Shown here: positions 40,973 to 50,206 of the stretch, one piece after another
Layout of the letters: each line of letters starts with the position of its first letter
Position numbering within the stretch: the stretch's first letter is position 1
NCBI RefSeq assembly: GCF_026410385.1
Contig: NZ_JAPMLT010000004.1
Coordinates: forward strand, 248,001-312,000
Reading direction: 5' to 3'
DNA from: Tumebacillus lacus
GTDB taxonomy: Bacteria > Bacillota > Bacilli > Tumebacillales > Tumebacillaceae
Length of the DNA: 64,000 bases
The notes under the pieces: model-generated
Databases searched by the model: none
Told to the model about the DNA's origin: nothing
Seen by the model: the letters and a program-made list of their open reading frames with translations, nothing else
Made by a program: the position numbers and the translations under genes

Positions 40973-41740
40973 GTGTACGAAGAAGAATACGAAGAATCGT
41001 CATACGGGGAGTTCGCCGCCTATTATGACCTGTTGATGGGAGACGCTCCGTATGACCGCTGGATGGCCTTTTTTGAAACGGCGGTGGCGCGGTACGGTCT
41101 GGATCCGCGCCATATCGCCGACCTGGGCTGCGGGACGGGCACGATCTCGTGGTTGCTGCAGGAGCGCGGCTACAAGGTGACCGGCGTCGATCTGTCAGAG
41201 GACATGCTGGCGATCGCCCAAAGCAAAGGGGAGCCCAGCAACCGGCTGCGTTTTCTCTGTCAGGATCTGCGGGAGTTGCATCTGCCGGAGCCGTGTGATC
41301 TGGCTCTGTCCTTTTGTGATTCCTTCAATTATCTGACGGAGGAAGCGGACGTACAACAGTCGTTTGTGCGCGTCAAAAAAGCCCTGCGCGACGGCGGGGT
41401 GTTTCTGTTCGATCTGCACAGTCCGTACAAGCTGCGGGAACAACTCGGCGATCACGTCTTTTACGAAGTCGGAGAAGACGTGAGCTATATCTGGCAAAGC
41501 CGCTTTGATCCGGAACGGGTGAGCGTGGAGTACGACATCACGTTTTTCGCTCGGGCTGAAGAGGAAGAGGAGGAGTTGTACCGGCGCTTTCAGGAAGTGC
41601 ACGTGCAGCGCGCGTACGAAGCGGACCTCGTCATCGGCTGGTTGCACTCCGCCGGATTCCAAACAGTAGAAGTATATGCGGACTTTGCGTGGGACGTGCC
41701 AAATGAAACCAGCGAACGACTGTTTTTTGTTGCGAAATAG
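40973..41740 (+). CDS. yqeM: class I SAM-dependent methyltransferase YqeM
   Basis: 255 residues with a GTG start. The SAM motif ADLGCGTGTISW is near residue 45, then GVDLSEDML and a post-motif LSFCDSFNYL. Last gene of the cluster; in B. subtilis the corresponding protein is a putative methyltransferase of undefined target. A terminator follows immediately. Confidence 0.9.
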   Translation: MYEEEYEESSYGEFAAYYDLLMGDAPYDRWMAFFETAVARYGLDPRHIADLGCGTGTISWLLQERGYKVTGVDLSEDMLAIAQSKGEPSNRLRFLCQDLRELHLPEPCDLALSFCDSFNYLTEEADVQQSFVRVKKALRDGGVFLFDLHSPYKLREQLGDHVFYEVGEDVSYIWQSRFDPERVSVEYDITFFARAEEEEEELYRRFQEVHVQRAYEADLVIGWLHSAGFQTVEVYADFAWDVPNETSERLFFVAK

Positions 41741-41741
41741 G

Positions 41742-41771
41742 GCGCCTTGTCGAGACAGGGCGCTTTTTTGC
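41742..41771 (+). terminator. intrinsic terminator after yqeM
   Basis: GCGCCTTGT/ACAGGGCGC stem (one G-T pair) followed by six T. Confidence 0.88.
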
Positions 41772-41841
41772 GTTTTCAACCGGGCACTCACCCATCCTCA
41801 CCGTCGAGAATAGGCTGGAGATACTCCCGGGTCAGGAGGGG

Positions 41842-43137
41842 ATGAGTCAGGTTATGTATGTGCATGTTGTGAAACGAGGGGAAAATCTGCTGCAGATCGG
41901 CCGTGGTGTGGGTGTCAGCGCCGAGGAGTTGATCGGGATCAACGGAATCACCGACGAGGACCTCGTGCCCGGGCTGTCGTTGCTCGTGCCGACGAAAGTG
42001 CCGACTGCGCTTCACACATACACCGTGCGGGCGAGCGAAACGCTGCGGGGGGTGGCCAACCGTCATCGCGTACCGGAGCGGATGGTGATCGATGCCAATC
42101 TGCCGCTCCCGGTGGACGGACTGCCGGTCGGCCGGGTGCTGACGCTGCCGGTGCCGATGAACAAGCGGGGCGCCATCGAGGTGAACATGCGGCTGGAGGT
42201 GCAAGGCGAGCCGGAGGAGGTCGACACGGTGGAGGAGGCGGGAGCGTGCCTGTCGAGCGTTTCCCTCTGCGCGGCTGTGGTCGAAGGGGACGGCGAGCTG
42301 CGAGAGCCCTTTTTTGAGCGGGGACGCCTCGGGGAAGCGATCAAAGGGGCGGACCTCGGCCGGTTGCTGCTGATCGCTCCCAGCGACCCGCAAGCGGCGG
42401 AGCGGGTGGTGGCGCACGGACCGACGCGGCGGGCTTTTTTTGCCGAACTGCGCCCGCTGATCGGCCACGACGGCTACCGGGGCGTGCATCTGGAGTTTAC
42501 CGCGCTGCCGCCGAAGTTGCGATTTTTGTTCACCGGGTTTGTGCGAGAACTGCACACGAGGTTGCGGCAGTGGCGGGGGGAGCTCTATGTCTCCGTACCG
42601 CCGATGACCGAGAGCGACGAGGATCATCCGCGCACCGGGGCGTACGATCTGGAGATGATCGGCCAGTATGCCGACCGGGTCGTCTGGAACGCCGATGAAG
42701 CGTACGGGCGCTGGGACAGCCCGCCGACGTCGCTTGCACCGCTGCATCTGATCCGCCGCACGCTGACGTTTGCGCAAGGGCGTGTCGCGGCGGGGAAGCT
42801 GTTGCTCGGGCTGCCCTTTTACGGCTACGACTGGGAAGTGCCGTATGAACCGGATCTGTCGCCGAGCCTCGTGCTGCAAGTGCCGCCTGTGCCGGAAGAA
42901 GTGACCGAGCGTCCCGGTCTCATCCATTGGGACGACCGGGCGTTGTCTCCGATGTTTCAGTACAGGGATGAAACGGGCAAAAAGCGGGAAGTCTGGTATG
43001 AAGATGTGCGCAGCCTCGCCGCCAAGCTGCATCTCGTGCGCGAATACGGACTCGCCGGGATCTCCTGCCACGTGCAGGGCATCGCACCTGTCGCCATTTG
43101 GCAGATGTTGTCGGAGTCGTTCTCTGTGCGAAGATGA
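41842..43137 (+). CDS. LysM and GH18-fold protein (spore peptidoglycan hydrolase YaaH/SleL-like)
   Basis: 431 residues; AGGAGGGG lies directly before the ATG, and an in-frame ATG four codons later is also possible. Two LysM motifs (about 6-50 and 57-105) precede a GH18-like TIM barrel (about 125-430) with PFYGYDWEVPY and ISCHVQGIAPVAIWQML strands typical of YaaH/SleL. No signal peptide, as in spore YaaH proteins. The catalytic strand reads YRGVHLEFTALP, where active family members have a DxxDxDxE-type pattern, so the general acid Glu is displaced or lost. A spore wall-binding or cortex-related role is likely; catalysis is doubtful. Confidence 0.78.
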   Translation: MSQVMYVHVVKRGENLLQIGRGVGVSAEELIGINGITDEDLVPGLSLLVPTKVPTALHTYTVRASETLRGVANRHRVPERMVIDANLPLPVDGLPVGRVLTLPVPMNKRGAIEVNMRLEVQGEPEEVDTVEEAGACLSSVSLCAAVVEGDGELREPFFERGRLGEAIKGADLGRLLLIAPSDPQAAERVVAHGPTRRAFFAELRPLIGHDGYRGVHLEFTALPPKLRFLFTGFVRELHTRLRQWRGELYVSVPPMTESDEDHPRTGAYDLEMIGQYADRVVWNADEAYGRWDSPPTSLAPLHLIRRTLTFAQGRVAAGKLLLGLPFYGYDWEVPYEPDLSPSLVLQVPPVPEEVTERPGLIHWDDRALSPMFQYRDETGKKREVWYEDVRSLAAKLHLVREYGLAGISCHVQGIAPVAIWQMLSESFSVRR

Positions 43138-43177
43138 AAGTCCACTGATAAAAAACATTTTCCAGAGTTTGTTTTTG

Positions 43178-43207
43178 TTGACAAAACGAATTTCGACTGC
43201 GTATACT
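43178..43207 (+). promoter_or_regulatory. sigma-A promoter of the leuS T-box leader
   Basis: Perfect TTGACA (43178-43183), 18-base spacer, TATACT (43202-43207). Confidence 0.88.
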
Positions 43208-43213
43208 ACAGAC

Positions 43214-43531
43214 AACAGGAAACGTCACAATGCGTCGAAGAGGATCAGTATCTGTTGCGGAGCCTTTCAGAGAGCCGACGGTCGGTGCGAGTCGGCAGGA
43301 CACCGGATAGAGAACTCACCTTGGAGCTGCGGCCGGGAACTGTCTTGGACCAGACCTTCTGGAAGAGACATACTACTTGCCGCCGGATTCGTCCACGTTA
43401 TCGGATGTGTGAAAGGGCAGACCGCGGGATGTATGATGCGGTTTTGCTGAAGTAGGGTGGTACCACGAGAACGCATACGCTAACCTCTCGTCCCTAGCGA
43501 ATTGACGCTGGGGGTGGGAGGTTTTATTTAT
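43214..43531 (+). ncRNA. T-box leader of leuS
   Basis: The T-box sequence AGGGTGGTACCACG is at 43454-43467, followed by a terminator stem (AACCTC...GAGGTT, 43482-43526) and a T-rich tail; base pairing of the T-box with the 5' part of that stem makes the antiterminator. Stem I contains GAACTCACC, whose CTC is a good leucine specifier codon. Uncharged tRNA-Leu would stabilise antitermination and switch leuS on. This accounts for the whole non-coding interval 43138-43552. Confidence 0.92.
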
Positions 43532-43552
43532 TTTCCAAGGAGGAATCCCGCC

Positions 43553-46015
43553 ATGGCTGCTGAACACCGTTACGCACCTGCTGAGATTGAGAAAAAATGG
43601 CAACGCATCTGGGACGAGACACACGCGCACAAGACGCAAAACGACCCGGAAAAGCCGTACTACTACTGCCTCGAACAATTCCCGTACCCGTCTGGTCGCC
43701 TGCACATGGGCCATGTGCGCGTGTACACGATCGGCGACGTGGTGGCTCGCTTCAAGCGGGCGCAAGGATTTAACGTGCTCCATCCGATGGGCTGGGACGC
43801 GTTTGGGATGCCGGCTGAGAACTTCGCGATCAAGCACGGCGTACACCCGAACGTCTCGACCTGGGACAACATCAACTTCATGCGCGGCCAGGACAAAGAG
43901 CTCGGCATCTCCATCGACTGGGACAAAGAGCTGGCGACCTGCTCGCCCGACTATTACAAGTGGACGCAGTGGCTGTTCCAGCTTTTCTACGAGCGCGGCC
44001 TCGCGTATAAAAAGGAAGCGGCTGTCAACTGGTGCCCGGACTGCTCCACCGTCCTCGCCAACGAACAGGTGGAAGACGGCGGTTGCTGGCGTTGCGGCAC
44101 CGAAGTGGTGAAAAAGGACCTCGCGCAGTGGTTCTTCAAGATCACCGACTATGCGGAGCGCCTGCTGACCGACCTTGACAAACTGCCGGGCTGGCCGGAA
44201 AAGGTCAAGACGATGCAGCGCAACTGGATCGGCAAGAGCACAGGCGCGGACATCACGTACAAGATCGCCGGACGCGACGAGACGGTGACCGTCTTCACCA
44301 CCCGCCCGGACACGCTGTACGGCGTTTCCTATCTGGTACTGGCACCGGAGCACGCGCTCGTGCAACAGTTGATCGCCGGATATGAAAAGGAAGCGGATGT
44401 CCGCGCGTTCATCGATCAGGTCCGCAAAGCGTCCGAGATCGAGCGCACCTCCACCGACGCGGAAAAAGTCGGCATCTTCACCGGCTCCTATGCGGTGCAT
44501 CCGCTGACCGGGGCGCAAGTGCCGATCTGGATCGCCAACTACGTGCTGCCCGACTACGGCACCGGCGCGGTGATGGGCGTGCCGGCGCATGACGAGCGCG
44601 ACTTTGAGTTTGCTTCCAAGTATGAGCTGCCGATCCCGGTCGTCATCGAGCCGGAGGGCGGCCACCAAGGCCCGCTGACCGCCGCGTTCACCGAGGATGG
44701 CACGATCATCAACTCTGCTGAGTTTACCGGCCTGCACAACCGCGACGCGCTGACCAAGATCACCGCGCATCTGGAAGCGCAAGGCATCGGCAAAGCGACC
44801 ACTTCCTTCCGCCTGCGCGACTGGCTGGTCTCCCGCCAACGCTACTGGGGCGCACCGATCCCGATGATCTACTGCGACTCCTGCGGCACGGTGCCGGTAC
44901 CTAAAGACCAACTGCCGGTGCTGCTGCCGGAGAACGTTGACTTTGGCGTCAAAGGCAAATCGCCGCTGGCGACCAATGAAGAATTTGTCAACACGACCTG
45001 CCCGTCTTGCGGCGGCCATGCACAGCGCGAGACCGACACGATGGACACGTTTATCGACTCCTCGTGGTACTACCTGCGCTATGTGAGCGCGCAGGACGAC
45101 AGCCAGCCGTTCTCTACTGAAGATGCCAACAAATGGCTGCCGGTCGACAAATACATCGGCGGGATCGAGCATGCGATCTTGCACCTTCTTTACAGCCGCT
45201 TCTTCACGAAGGTGTTGCACGACGCAGAACTGGTCAACTTTGATGAGCCGTTCGAGAGCCTGCTCACTCAGGGGATGATCGTCATGAACGGGGCGAAAAT
45301 GTCGAAGTCCAAAGGCAACGTCGTCTCGCCGGAAGACATCATCGGCAAATACGGCGCTGACACCGCACGCGTGTTTATCCTGTTCGCCGCACCGCCGGAC
45401 CGCGACCTCGAATGGAGCGATCAAGGCGTCGAGGGGGCGAACCGCTTCCTGAACCGCGTCTGGCGCCTTGTCGATAACAACCTGCACCAGATCCGCTCCT
45501 CCAAAGGGGCAAATGCGGAAGGCGCAGAGGCGAAAAAACTTCGCACCGCGATGCATGCGGCGATCAAAAAGGTCACCGAGGACATCGGCGACCGCTACCA
45601 GTTCAACACGGCGATCTCAGCGGTGATGGAACTGGTCAACGCGATCTACGCGTACCCGGAACACGCAGATCCGGGCACGAAAGCAGACGCGATCAAGACG
45701 GCGGTCATCCTGCTGTCTCCGGCCGCTCCTCACATCACCTCCGAACTGTGGGAGATGATGGGGCACAAGACCCCGCTGCATCAGGTGGTCTGGCCGACCT
45801 ACGACGAATCGGCGCTCGTGTCTGACGAGATCGAATACGTGGTGCAACTGAACGGGAAGGTCAAAGACCGCATCGTCTTCCCGAAAGACACCACAAAAGA
45901 AGAGATCGAGCAGACCGTTCTCACTTCTGAAAAAGTGCAAGCGTTGCTGGAAGGCAAGTCGATCAAAAAAGTGATCGTCGTGCCGGGCAAGCTGGTCAAC
46001 CTCGTCGTTGGGTAA
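43553..46015 (+). CDS. leuS: leucine--tRNA ligase
   Basis: 820 residues; ATG at 43553 after AAGGAGG, downstream of the T-box terminator. Class I motifs: HMGH (residues 51-54, within [12 protein letters not shown]) and KMSKS (582-586). A CP1 editing domain ([21 protein letters not shown]) lies between. It charges tRNA-Leu. The long frames on the opposite strand are shadows of its codon bias. Confidence 0.97.
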   Translation: MAAEHRYAPAEIEKKWQRIWDETHAHKTQNDPEKPYYYCLEQFPYPSGRLHMGHVRVYTIGDVVARFKRAQGFNVLHPMGWDAFGMPAENFAIKHGVHPNVSTWDNINFMRGQDKELGISIDWDKELATCSPDYYKWTQWLFQLFYERGLAYKKEAAVNWCPDCSTVLANEQVEDGGCWRCGTEVVKKDLAQWFFKITDYAERLLTDLDKLPGWPEKVKTMQRNWIGKSTGADITYKIAGRDETVTVFTTRPDTLYGVSYLVLAPEHALVQQLIAGYEKEADVRAFIDQVRKASEIERTSTDAEKVGIFTGSYAVHPLTGAQVPIWIANYVLPDYGTGAVMGVPAHDERDFEFASKYELPIPVVIEPEGGHQGPLTAAFTEDGTIINSAEFTGLHNRDALTKITAHLEAQGIGKATTSFRLRDWLVSRQRYWGAPIPMIYCDSCGTVPVPKDQLPVLLPENVDFGVKGKSPLATNEEFVNTTCPSCGGHAQRETDTMDTFIDSSWYYLRYVSAQDDSQPFSTEDANKWLPVDKYIGGIEHAILHLLYSRFFTKVLHDAELVNFDEPFESLLTQGMIVMNGAKMSKSKGNVVSPEDIIGKYGADTARVFILFAAPPDRDLEWSDQGVEGANRFLNRVWRLVDNNLHQIRSSKGANAEGAEAKKLRTAMHAAIKKVTEDIGDRYQFNTAISAVMELVNAIYAYPEHADPGTKADAIKTAVILLSPAAPHITSELWEMMGHKTPLHQVVWPTYDESALVSDEIEYVVQLNGKVKDRIVFPKDTTKEEIEQTVLTSEKVQALLEGKSIKKVIVVPGKLVNLVVG

Positions 46016-46026
46016 TGTTGCTAAAG

Positions 46027-46056
46027 TCCTGCGGAGTGGCCCTCTGCAGGATTTTT
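46027..46056 (+). terminator. intrinsic terminator after leuS
   Basis: TCCTGCGGAG/CTCTGCAGGA stem followed by five T. Confidence 0.8.
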
Positions 46057-46111
46057 CTTCTGTGCGGAGAATAGATAGCTTTACGGAAAATAGTCAGGGG
46101 GAACTACAGAG

Positions 46112-47170
46112 ATGAGTGAAAACAAGTATTTCATAAAACAAGTCTGGCGTTTGAAGGGGGATGCCCTGTTCGATCGCATTCCGTTTAAGGAAGAGAACAA
46201 GGCGCAGGACCTCAGCCAGACGACTCGTCCTGTGCTGTTGATCGAAACGAAATCGAACGGCGGAAGCAACAGCGTGTTTGCGCTCGGTCACGTGACCGAG
46301 GCGAGTGTGCAAGAAGATGCGCTGACCTTCCCGAATCAGACCGGGGAATTTCTGTACCATGTGCCGTTCGCTTATGACCTCGTGCTCGAAGACAAACAGG
46401 CCGGGATCACCCGCGATGAACTGCAAGAACTGGCAGGACAGAAATTTACCCCGCAGGCGAAAGGCGGCCTGTACGAGATCGAGGCGGACGTCTTTGAGCA
46501 GATCGTCGCGATCTTGAAAGAGCGAAACGGCGGCGCGGCAGCACCGGCTCCTGCAAAAGCAGAGGCTTCGGTAAAGGCAGAGGCTTCGGCTAAAGCAGAG
46601 GCTTCGGCTAAAGCAGAGGCTTCGGCTAAAGCAGAGGCTTCGGCTAAAGCAGAGGCTTCGGCTAAAGCAGAGGCTCCGGCAAAAGTTGCTGCTGAAACCG
46701 CTGTCAACACGGAACTGGCGGGTGCGCTGGCTGACGCACGCGCGAAACTCGCAGGCGAACCGGCTCTGCGCTTGCTGGTCGAAGAGGGTCACGTCACCTT
46801 CTACCCGGCTTCGCTGCTCGGCGCGGCTGACAATTTGGTCGATCTCCAGCAGATCCTCAATGAATACGTCACCAAAGGCGGACAAGCAGCACTGGAAGCG
46901 GCTTCCGCAGAAGCAGCAGCCGCGGCAGAAGCGACCACTGGTCCGCTGTACGCCAACGTGATCGGCCTCGTCGAGCGCCTTGTACGTGAAGGCCGCTACG
47001 AGACCGTCCAGATCCCGACGCTGGAAAAAGCGTTCTACCGGGAAAACAAACTGCCGCACCCGTACCTCTCCATCGAGCTCAAGGGTCGCCAAGGCCACCA
47101 CGTCCTCGGCGCAGACGGCACGCTGTACACGACGGAAGGCAAAGTCGTCCAACATTATCTGGGCCTGTAA
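46112..47170 (+). CDS. unrecognised protein with Ala/Lys/Glu hexapeptide repeats
   Basis: 352 residues. An N-terminal globular domain (about 1-140: YFIKQVWRLKGDALFD..., FALGHVTEASV) with a beta-rich layout; a linker of six ASAKAE hexapeptides (about 150-190), encoded by an 18-bp tandem repeat; and a C-terminal domain (about 200-352) with PYLSIELKGRQGHHVLG near its end. The first domain might be a PUA/EVE-like fold, but this is a weak impression. No signal peptide or membrane helix. The hexapeptide linker should be helical and extended, joining two domains. Single gene with its own terminator. Confidence 0.6.
   Translation: MSENKYFIKQVWRLKGDALFDRIPFKEENKAQDLSQTTRPVLLIETKSNGGSNSVFALGHVTEASVQEDALTFPNQTGEFLYHVPFAYDLVLEDKQAGITRDELQELAGQKFTPQAKGGLYEIEADVFEQIVAILKERNGGAAAPAPAKAEASVKAEASAKAEASAKAEASAKAEASAKAEASAKAEAPAKVAAETAVNTELAGALADARAKLAGEPALRLLVEEGHVTFYPASLLGAADNLVDLQQILNEYVTKGGQAALEAASAEAAAAAEATTGPLYANVIGLVERLVREGRYETVQIPTLEKAFYRENKLPHPYLSIELKGRQGHHVLGADGTLYTTEGKVVQHYLGL
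46565..46672 (+). repeat. 18-bp coding minisatellite
   Basis: Five identical copies of GCTTCGGCTAAAGCAGAG (46583-46672) preceded by one variant copy (46565-46582) and followed by a partial one. Each unit adds six residues (ASAKAE). Because unit length is a multiple of three, copy-number changes would alter linker length without breaking the frame. Confidence 0.95.
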
Positions 47171-47181
47171 TTCGTCCCTGC

Positions 47182-47224
47182 AAAAGACCCCCGTGCGTCC
47201 ATTCCGGTCGCGCGGGGGTCTTTT
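47182..47224 (+). terminator. intrinsic terminator
   Basis: AAAAGACCCCCG...CGGGGGTCTTTT stem with a GC-rich loop, then TTTTC. Confidence 0.9.
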
Positions 47225-47293
47225 CTAAATGGAGCATACCCAGTCGTAAGCGCGGGCATGATATTCGCAAACGCTTATTTGCAGGAGGGGACG

Positions 47294-47758
47294 ATGAATC
47301 TAGTAAATCTGATGATGGTCGTGCCGGGCGTCCTGTGGACGATCCTCGCGATTTTGATTGTCAAGAGATTGTCACCTGCGGAAAAATACGCCGTCTGGTT
47401 TTTCACGATGGCATTTGCGTTGCTGTTCGATGTGTTCATCGGAGGCAGTCTCGATCTTTACGACTATGGGGGGGAAGGTGCGATACAGTGGCAGGACCTA
47501 GTTAACATCTCCTTGGTCAATCCCTCGCTTGCCTTGTTGTATCTGAACTTTCTCCCGCGTCGACGCTTTGCCATCCTGGTCTACACGGCGGTCTGGATCG
47601 GCTTCCTGCTCGGCTATGAGTGGCTGTTCCTTTACCTGAAGATCATGAAATACAAAGGATGGAGCATGTGGTACTCGCTCCTGATCTACCCGTTCCTCTT
47701 CTGGATCATGGTCCGGAATTTGCGATGGTTTCGTCATCTCATGCAAAAGTCTTCCTAA
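47294..47758 (+). CDS. multi-pass membrane protein, CBO0543-like
   Basis: 154 residues; ATG at 47294 after GGAGGGG. Five hydrophobic helices; the C-terminal part (LKIMKYKGWSMWYSLLIYPFLFW followed by RNLRWF, here only in outline) resembles the CBO0543 family of small membrane proteins of spore formers. Function unknown. Separate transcription unit bounded by terminators. Confidence 0.55.
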   Translation: MNLVNLMMVVPGVLWTILAILIVKRLSPAEKYAVWFFTMAFALLFDVFIGGSLDLYDYGGEGAIQWQDLVNISLVNPSLALLYLNFLPRRRFAILVYTAVWIGFLLGYEWLFLYLKIMKYKGWSMWYSLLIYPFLFWIMVRNLRWFRHLMQKSS

Positions 47759-47800
47759 AAAACGGCTGCCCGTTCCGGGATGGAGCGGGCAGCCGTTTTT
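47758..47800. terminator. bidirectional intrinsic terminator
   Basis: AAAACGGCTGCCCG/CGGGCAGCCGTTTTT stem between the membrane-protein gene and the convergent ddl. Confidence 0.9.
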
Positions 47801-47810
47801 CGATATTGAA

Positions 47811-48899
47811 TTACCGCGAGCGGTTTTGGTCTTGGTGGCGTTCGATCGCCAAATGGACCAATTTTTCGAGCAGTTGATCGTAGGGCAGACCGGTCACTTC
47901 CCACAGTTTTGGATACATGCTGTAGATCGTGAAGCCGGGGAAGGTGTTGATCTCGTTGACGAGAAACTCACCCGTTTTGCGGTCGAGGAAAAAGTCGACG
48001 CGGGACAGACCGGAGCCGTCGATGGCCTGGAAAGCCTTTAGAGCCAGTTCGCGCACTTCGTCGCTTTGTTCAGCGGACATCTCAGCCGGGATGACCATGA
48101 CGGAGTTGCCGTCGACGTATTTGGCGTTATAATCGTAAAACTCGTCGTTGCCGGAGACGATCTCGCCCGGCACCGAGGCAAGCGGGTCTTCGTTGCCGAG
48201 CACCGCCACTTCGATCTCGCGGCCGTCGACCGCTTCCTCGACGATGATCTTGCGGTCATAGCGGGCGGCGATGTGCAGCGCTTCGATCAGGGAGGCGCGG
48301 TCTTTCGCCTTTGTTACACCGACGGAAGAGCCCATGTTGGCCGGTTTGACGAAGCATGGGTAACCGAGGTGCTCCAGCGACTGTGCCGTCGTCTCCGGGT
48401 CTTTTTCAAAGCGGGAGCGCAACACCGTCTCGTAGCGGCATTGTCTAAGACCCGCTTGGGCAAAGACCGCCTTCATCATCGCTTTATCCATCCCGACGGC
48501 CGAGGCGACGACGCCCGCGCCGACGTAGGGGAGGTTCATCAGTTCGAAAAGCCCTTGCACGGTGCCGTCTTCGCCGCGCGGGCCGTGCAGGACGGGAATG
48601 ATCACATCGATGTCCTGCGCAGACTGAACAGGCAGGACTTGCGACACCGCTTCCGGCAGCAGCGCTTTGGCTTCTTCTTCGGTATATTCTGCCTGCAGCA
48701 GTTTGGCCGGGATCGGAGCGCCGAGGGCGTTGTAGGCGCCAAGGCCGACGTGCCAGGTACCCTCCTTGCTGATCCCGATGGGCAGGATGTCAAATTTCTC
48801 CGGGTCGAGGTTTTCGATCACCGACCGTGCGGATTGGATGGAGACTTCGTGCTCGCCTGACTGGCCGCCAAAGACGACACCGACTCTGATTTTCTTCAT
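47811..48899 (-). CDS. ddl: D-alanine--D-alanine ligase
   Basis: 362 residues with ATP-grasp signatures: VVFGGQSGEHEVSI at the N-terminus, KPANMGSSVGV in the glycine-rich loop, VDFFLDRKTGEFLVNEINTFPG at the metal/catalytic end (shortened: FLVNEINTFPGFT). It makes the D-Ala-D-Ala dipeptide of peptidoglycan stem peptides. The motif around the second substrate site cannot distinguish D-lactate ligases with certainty, but the lack of van-type neighbours favours Ddl. murF does not follow. Confidence 0.94.
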   Translation of the reverse strand: MKKIRVGVVFGGQSGEHEVSIQSARSVIENLDPEKFDILPIGISKEGTWHVGLGAYNALGAPIPAKLLQAEYTEEEAKALLPEAVSQVLPVQSAQDIDVIIPVLHGPRGEDGTVQGLFELMNLPYVGAGVVASAVGMDKAMMKAVFAQAGLRQCRYETVLRSRFEKDPETTAQSLEHLGYPCFVKPANMGSSVGVTKAKDRASLIEALHIAARYDRKIIVEEAVDGREIEVAVLGNEDPLASVPGEIVSGNDEFYDYNAKYVDGNSVMVIPAEMSAEQSDEVRELALKAFQAIDGSGLSRVDFFLDRKTGEFLVNEINTFPGFTIYSMYPKLWEVTGLPYDQLLEKLVHLAIERHQDQNRSR

Positions 48900-48964
48900 C
48901 CGCTCACTCCTCTCTTGATAACCATTTTATTATGCTCGACGTCTGGGCGTGTGTCCAGTGGAAC

Positions 48965-48990
48965 AAAAAAAGCCCCGAGATCGGGGGCCG
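48965..48990 (-). terminator. intrinsic terminator of mntR
   Basis: Read on the minus strand: GCCCCCGA/TCGGGGCT stem followed by seven T. Confidence 0.85.
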
Positions 48991-48991
48991 T

Positions 48992-49441
48992 TTATTGGTT
49001 CGAGGAGTCGAGGTCTTGGTTCAACTCTTCGAGTTCGTCGCAAAAGGTGTTGAACTCCTGCAAGCAATCGGTGTTTTGTTGGAAAAACAGCACGAGGTTG
49101 TTGAGCGCGTTCATCGTCGCCGGGGAGACGTGGTGCTCGATCCCTTCGACGTCGTTTTGGATCGTCTCTTCTTTGATGCGCAACATGCGCAAAAATTCTT
49201 CCAGCCGCTTGTGGCGTTGCTTCATTAGTTTGCCGAGGTGCTCGCCTTTGGCGGTGAGCACGATGCCCCGGTATTTTTCGTAGGTGACGAGCTTTTTCTC
49301 GTCGAGCTTTTGAATCATTTTCGTGACGGAAGAAGGCTGGACGGAAAGTGAGGAAGCGATGTCGGAGACGCGTGCGTAACCCTTTTCTCGCATCAGCTCA
49401 TAGATTTTCTCCAAGTAGTCCTCCATGCTGGAAGTGAGCAT
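48992..49441 (-). CDS. mntR: manganese-dependent repressor MntR (DtxR family)
   Basis: 149 residues; ATG at 49441 with GAGAGG 7 bases upstream. Winged helix (MEDYLEKIYELMREKGYARV, SSVTKMIQKLDEKKLV) and metal-binding residues as in MntR (Asp near the start, Glu/His in EGIEHHVSPATM, EEFLRMLRIKEE). It represses Mn(II) uptake genes when Mn is sufficient. No mntH or mntABC lies adjacent here, so targets are elsewhere. Confidence 0.9.
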   Translation of the reverse strand: MLTSSMEDYLEKIYELMREKGYARVSDIASSLSVQPSSVTKMIQKLDEKKLVTYEKYRGIVLTAKGEHLGKLMKQRHKRLEEFLRMLRIKEETIQNDVEGIEHHVSPATMNALNNLVLFFQQNTDCLQEFNTFCDELEELNQDLDSSNQ

Positions 49442-49539
49442 CCGAAATCCTCTCTTTCCCCTAGGTTTGCAAGGCACGTATTATTTTACCCGAAACAAAG
49501 GGAATAAGCAAATATTGTTAATGGGTGTTAGAGAAAGAT

Positions 49540-50061
49540 TCAGAGATGATCGTCCCATTGCATGAAACCGCGTTTTTTGAGCGATTTGTAAATGATGCGC
49601 TCGAAAAAGCGGTTGATTTTGGTGGGCAGGCCTTCGTAGTCGGAGATCGGGTCGACCCAGATCGTGTAGAAGCCGAAGCGGTTGCCGCCGTAGATGTCGG
49701 TGAGCAGTTGGTCGCCGACGACGACCGTGTCGCGAGAGGTGGTGTGAAGCAGGCGCAAGGCGCGATGGAACGGCTGCCCCCACGGCTTTCTGGCTTCATA
49801 GACAAACGGGATGCCGAGCGGGCGGGCAAATTCGCTGACACGTGTCTTGCGGTTGTTCGAGACGATCACCACTTTCATGCCGTGGTCGCGCACGTCTTGC
49901 AGCCACGAGCGGAGTTTTTCCGGGGCATCGGGGCTGTCTTGGACGACGAGCGTGTTGTCGAGGTTGGTGATGACGCCTTTGATGCCGCGGTTGCGGAGGG
50001 CTGTCAAGTCGATGTCGAAGATCGAGTGCAGGTGCAGGCTCGGGATAAATTTATCCAGCAA
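49540..50061 (-). CDS. second YqeG family HAD phosphatase
   Basis: 173 residues from the TTG at 50061, 11 bases after AAGGAGG (a CTG one codon earlier would be 8 bases away). It has the same motifs as the copy at 36083: GVITNLDNTLVVQD, SNN and GDQLLTDIYGGN, and a C-terminal YKSLKKRGFMQWD like that of YqeG. One difference is Asn for Asp in the position before LDNT (TNLDNT versus TDLDNT), which replaces the usual nucleophile aspartate of the DxDxT motif. Divergent from comEA. Confidence 0.85.
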   Translation of the reverse strand: MLDKFIPSLHLHSIFDIDLTALRNRGIKGVITNLDNTLVVQDSPDAPEKLRSWLQDVRDHGMKVVIVSNNRKTRVSEFARPLGIPFVYEARKPWGQPFHRALRLLHTTSRDTVVVGDQLLTDIYGGNRFGFYTIWVDPISDYEGLPTKINRFFERIIYKSLKKRGFMQWDDHL

Positions 50062-50206
50062 CAGGGGGACCGCCTCCTTGTCCTCGTATAGTCGTTGGGG
50101 ATAGGGTGAGCCGGTCGTGGGAGGCGGATACGAGGAGAAAGGAGGAAATCGTTTCCCGAAAGGAGAAGAGAGCAACCGAATTTCCATGCGAAAGGAGGAA
50201 TTGAAT

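Noticed and set aside
43373-45556. 727-residue frame opposite leuS
   Set aside because: Antisense shadow that also covers the T-box leader.
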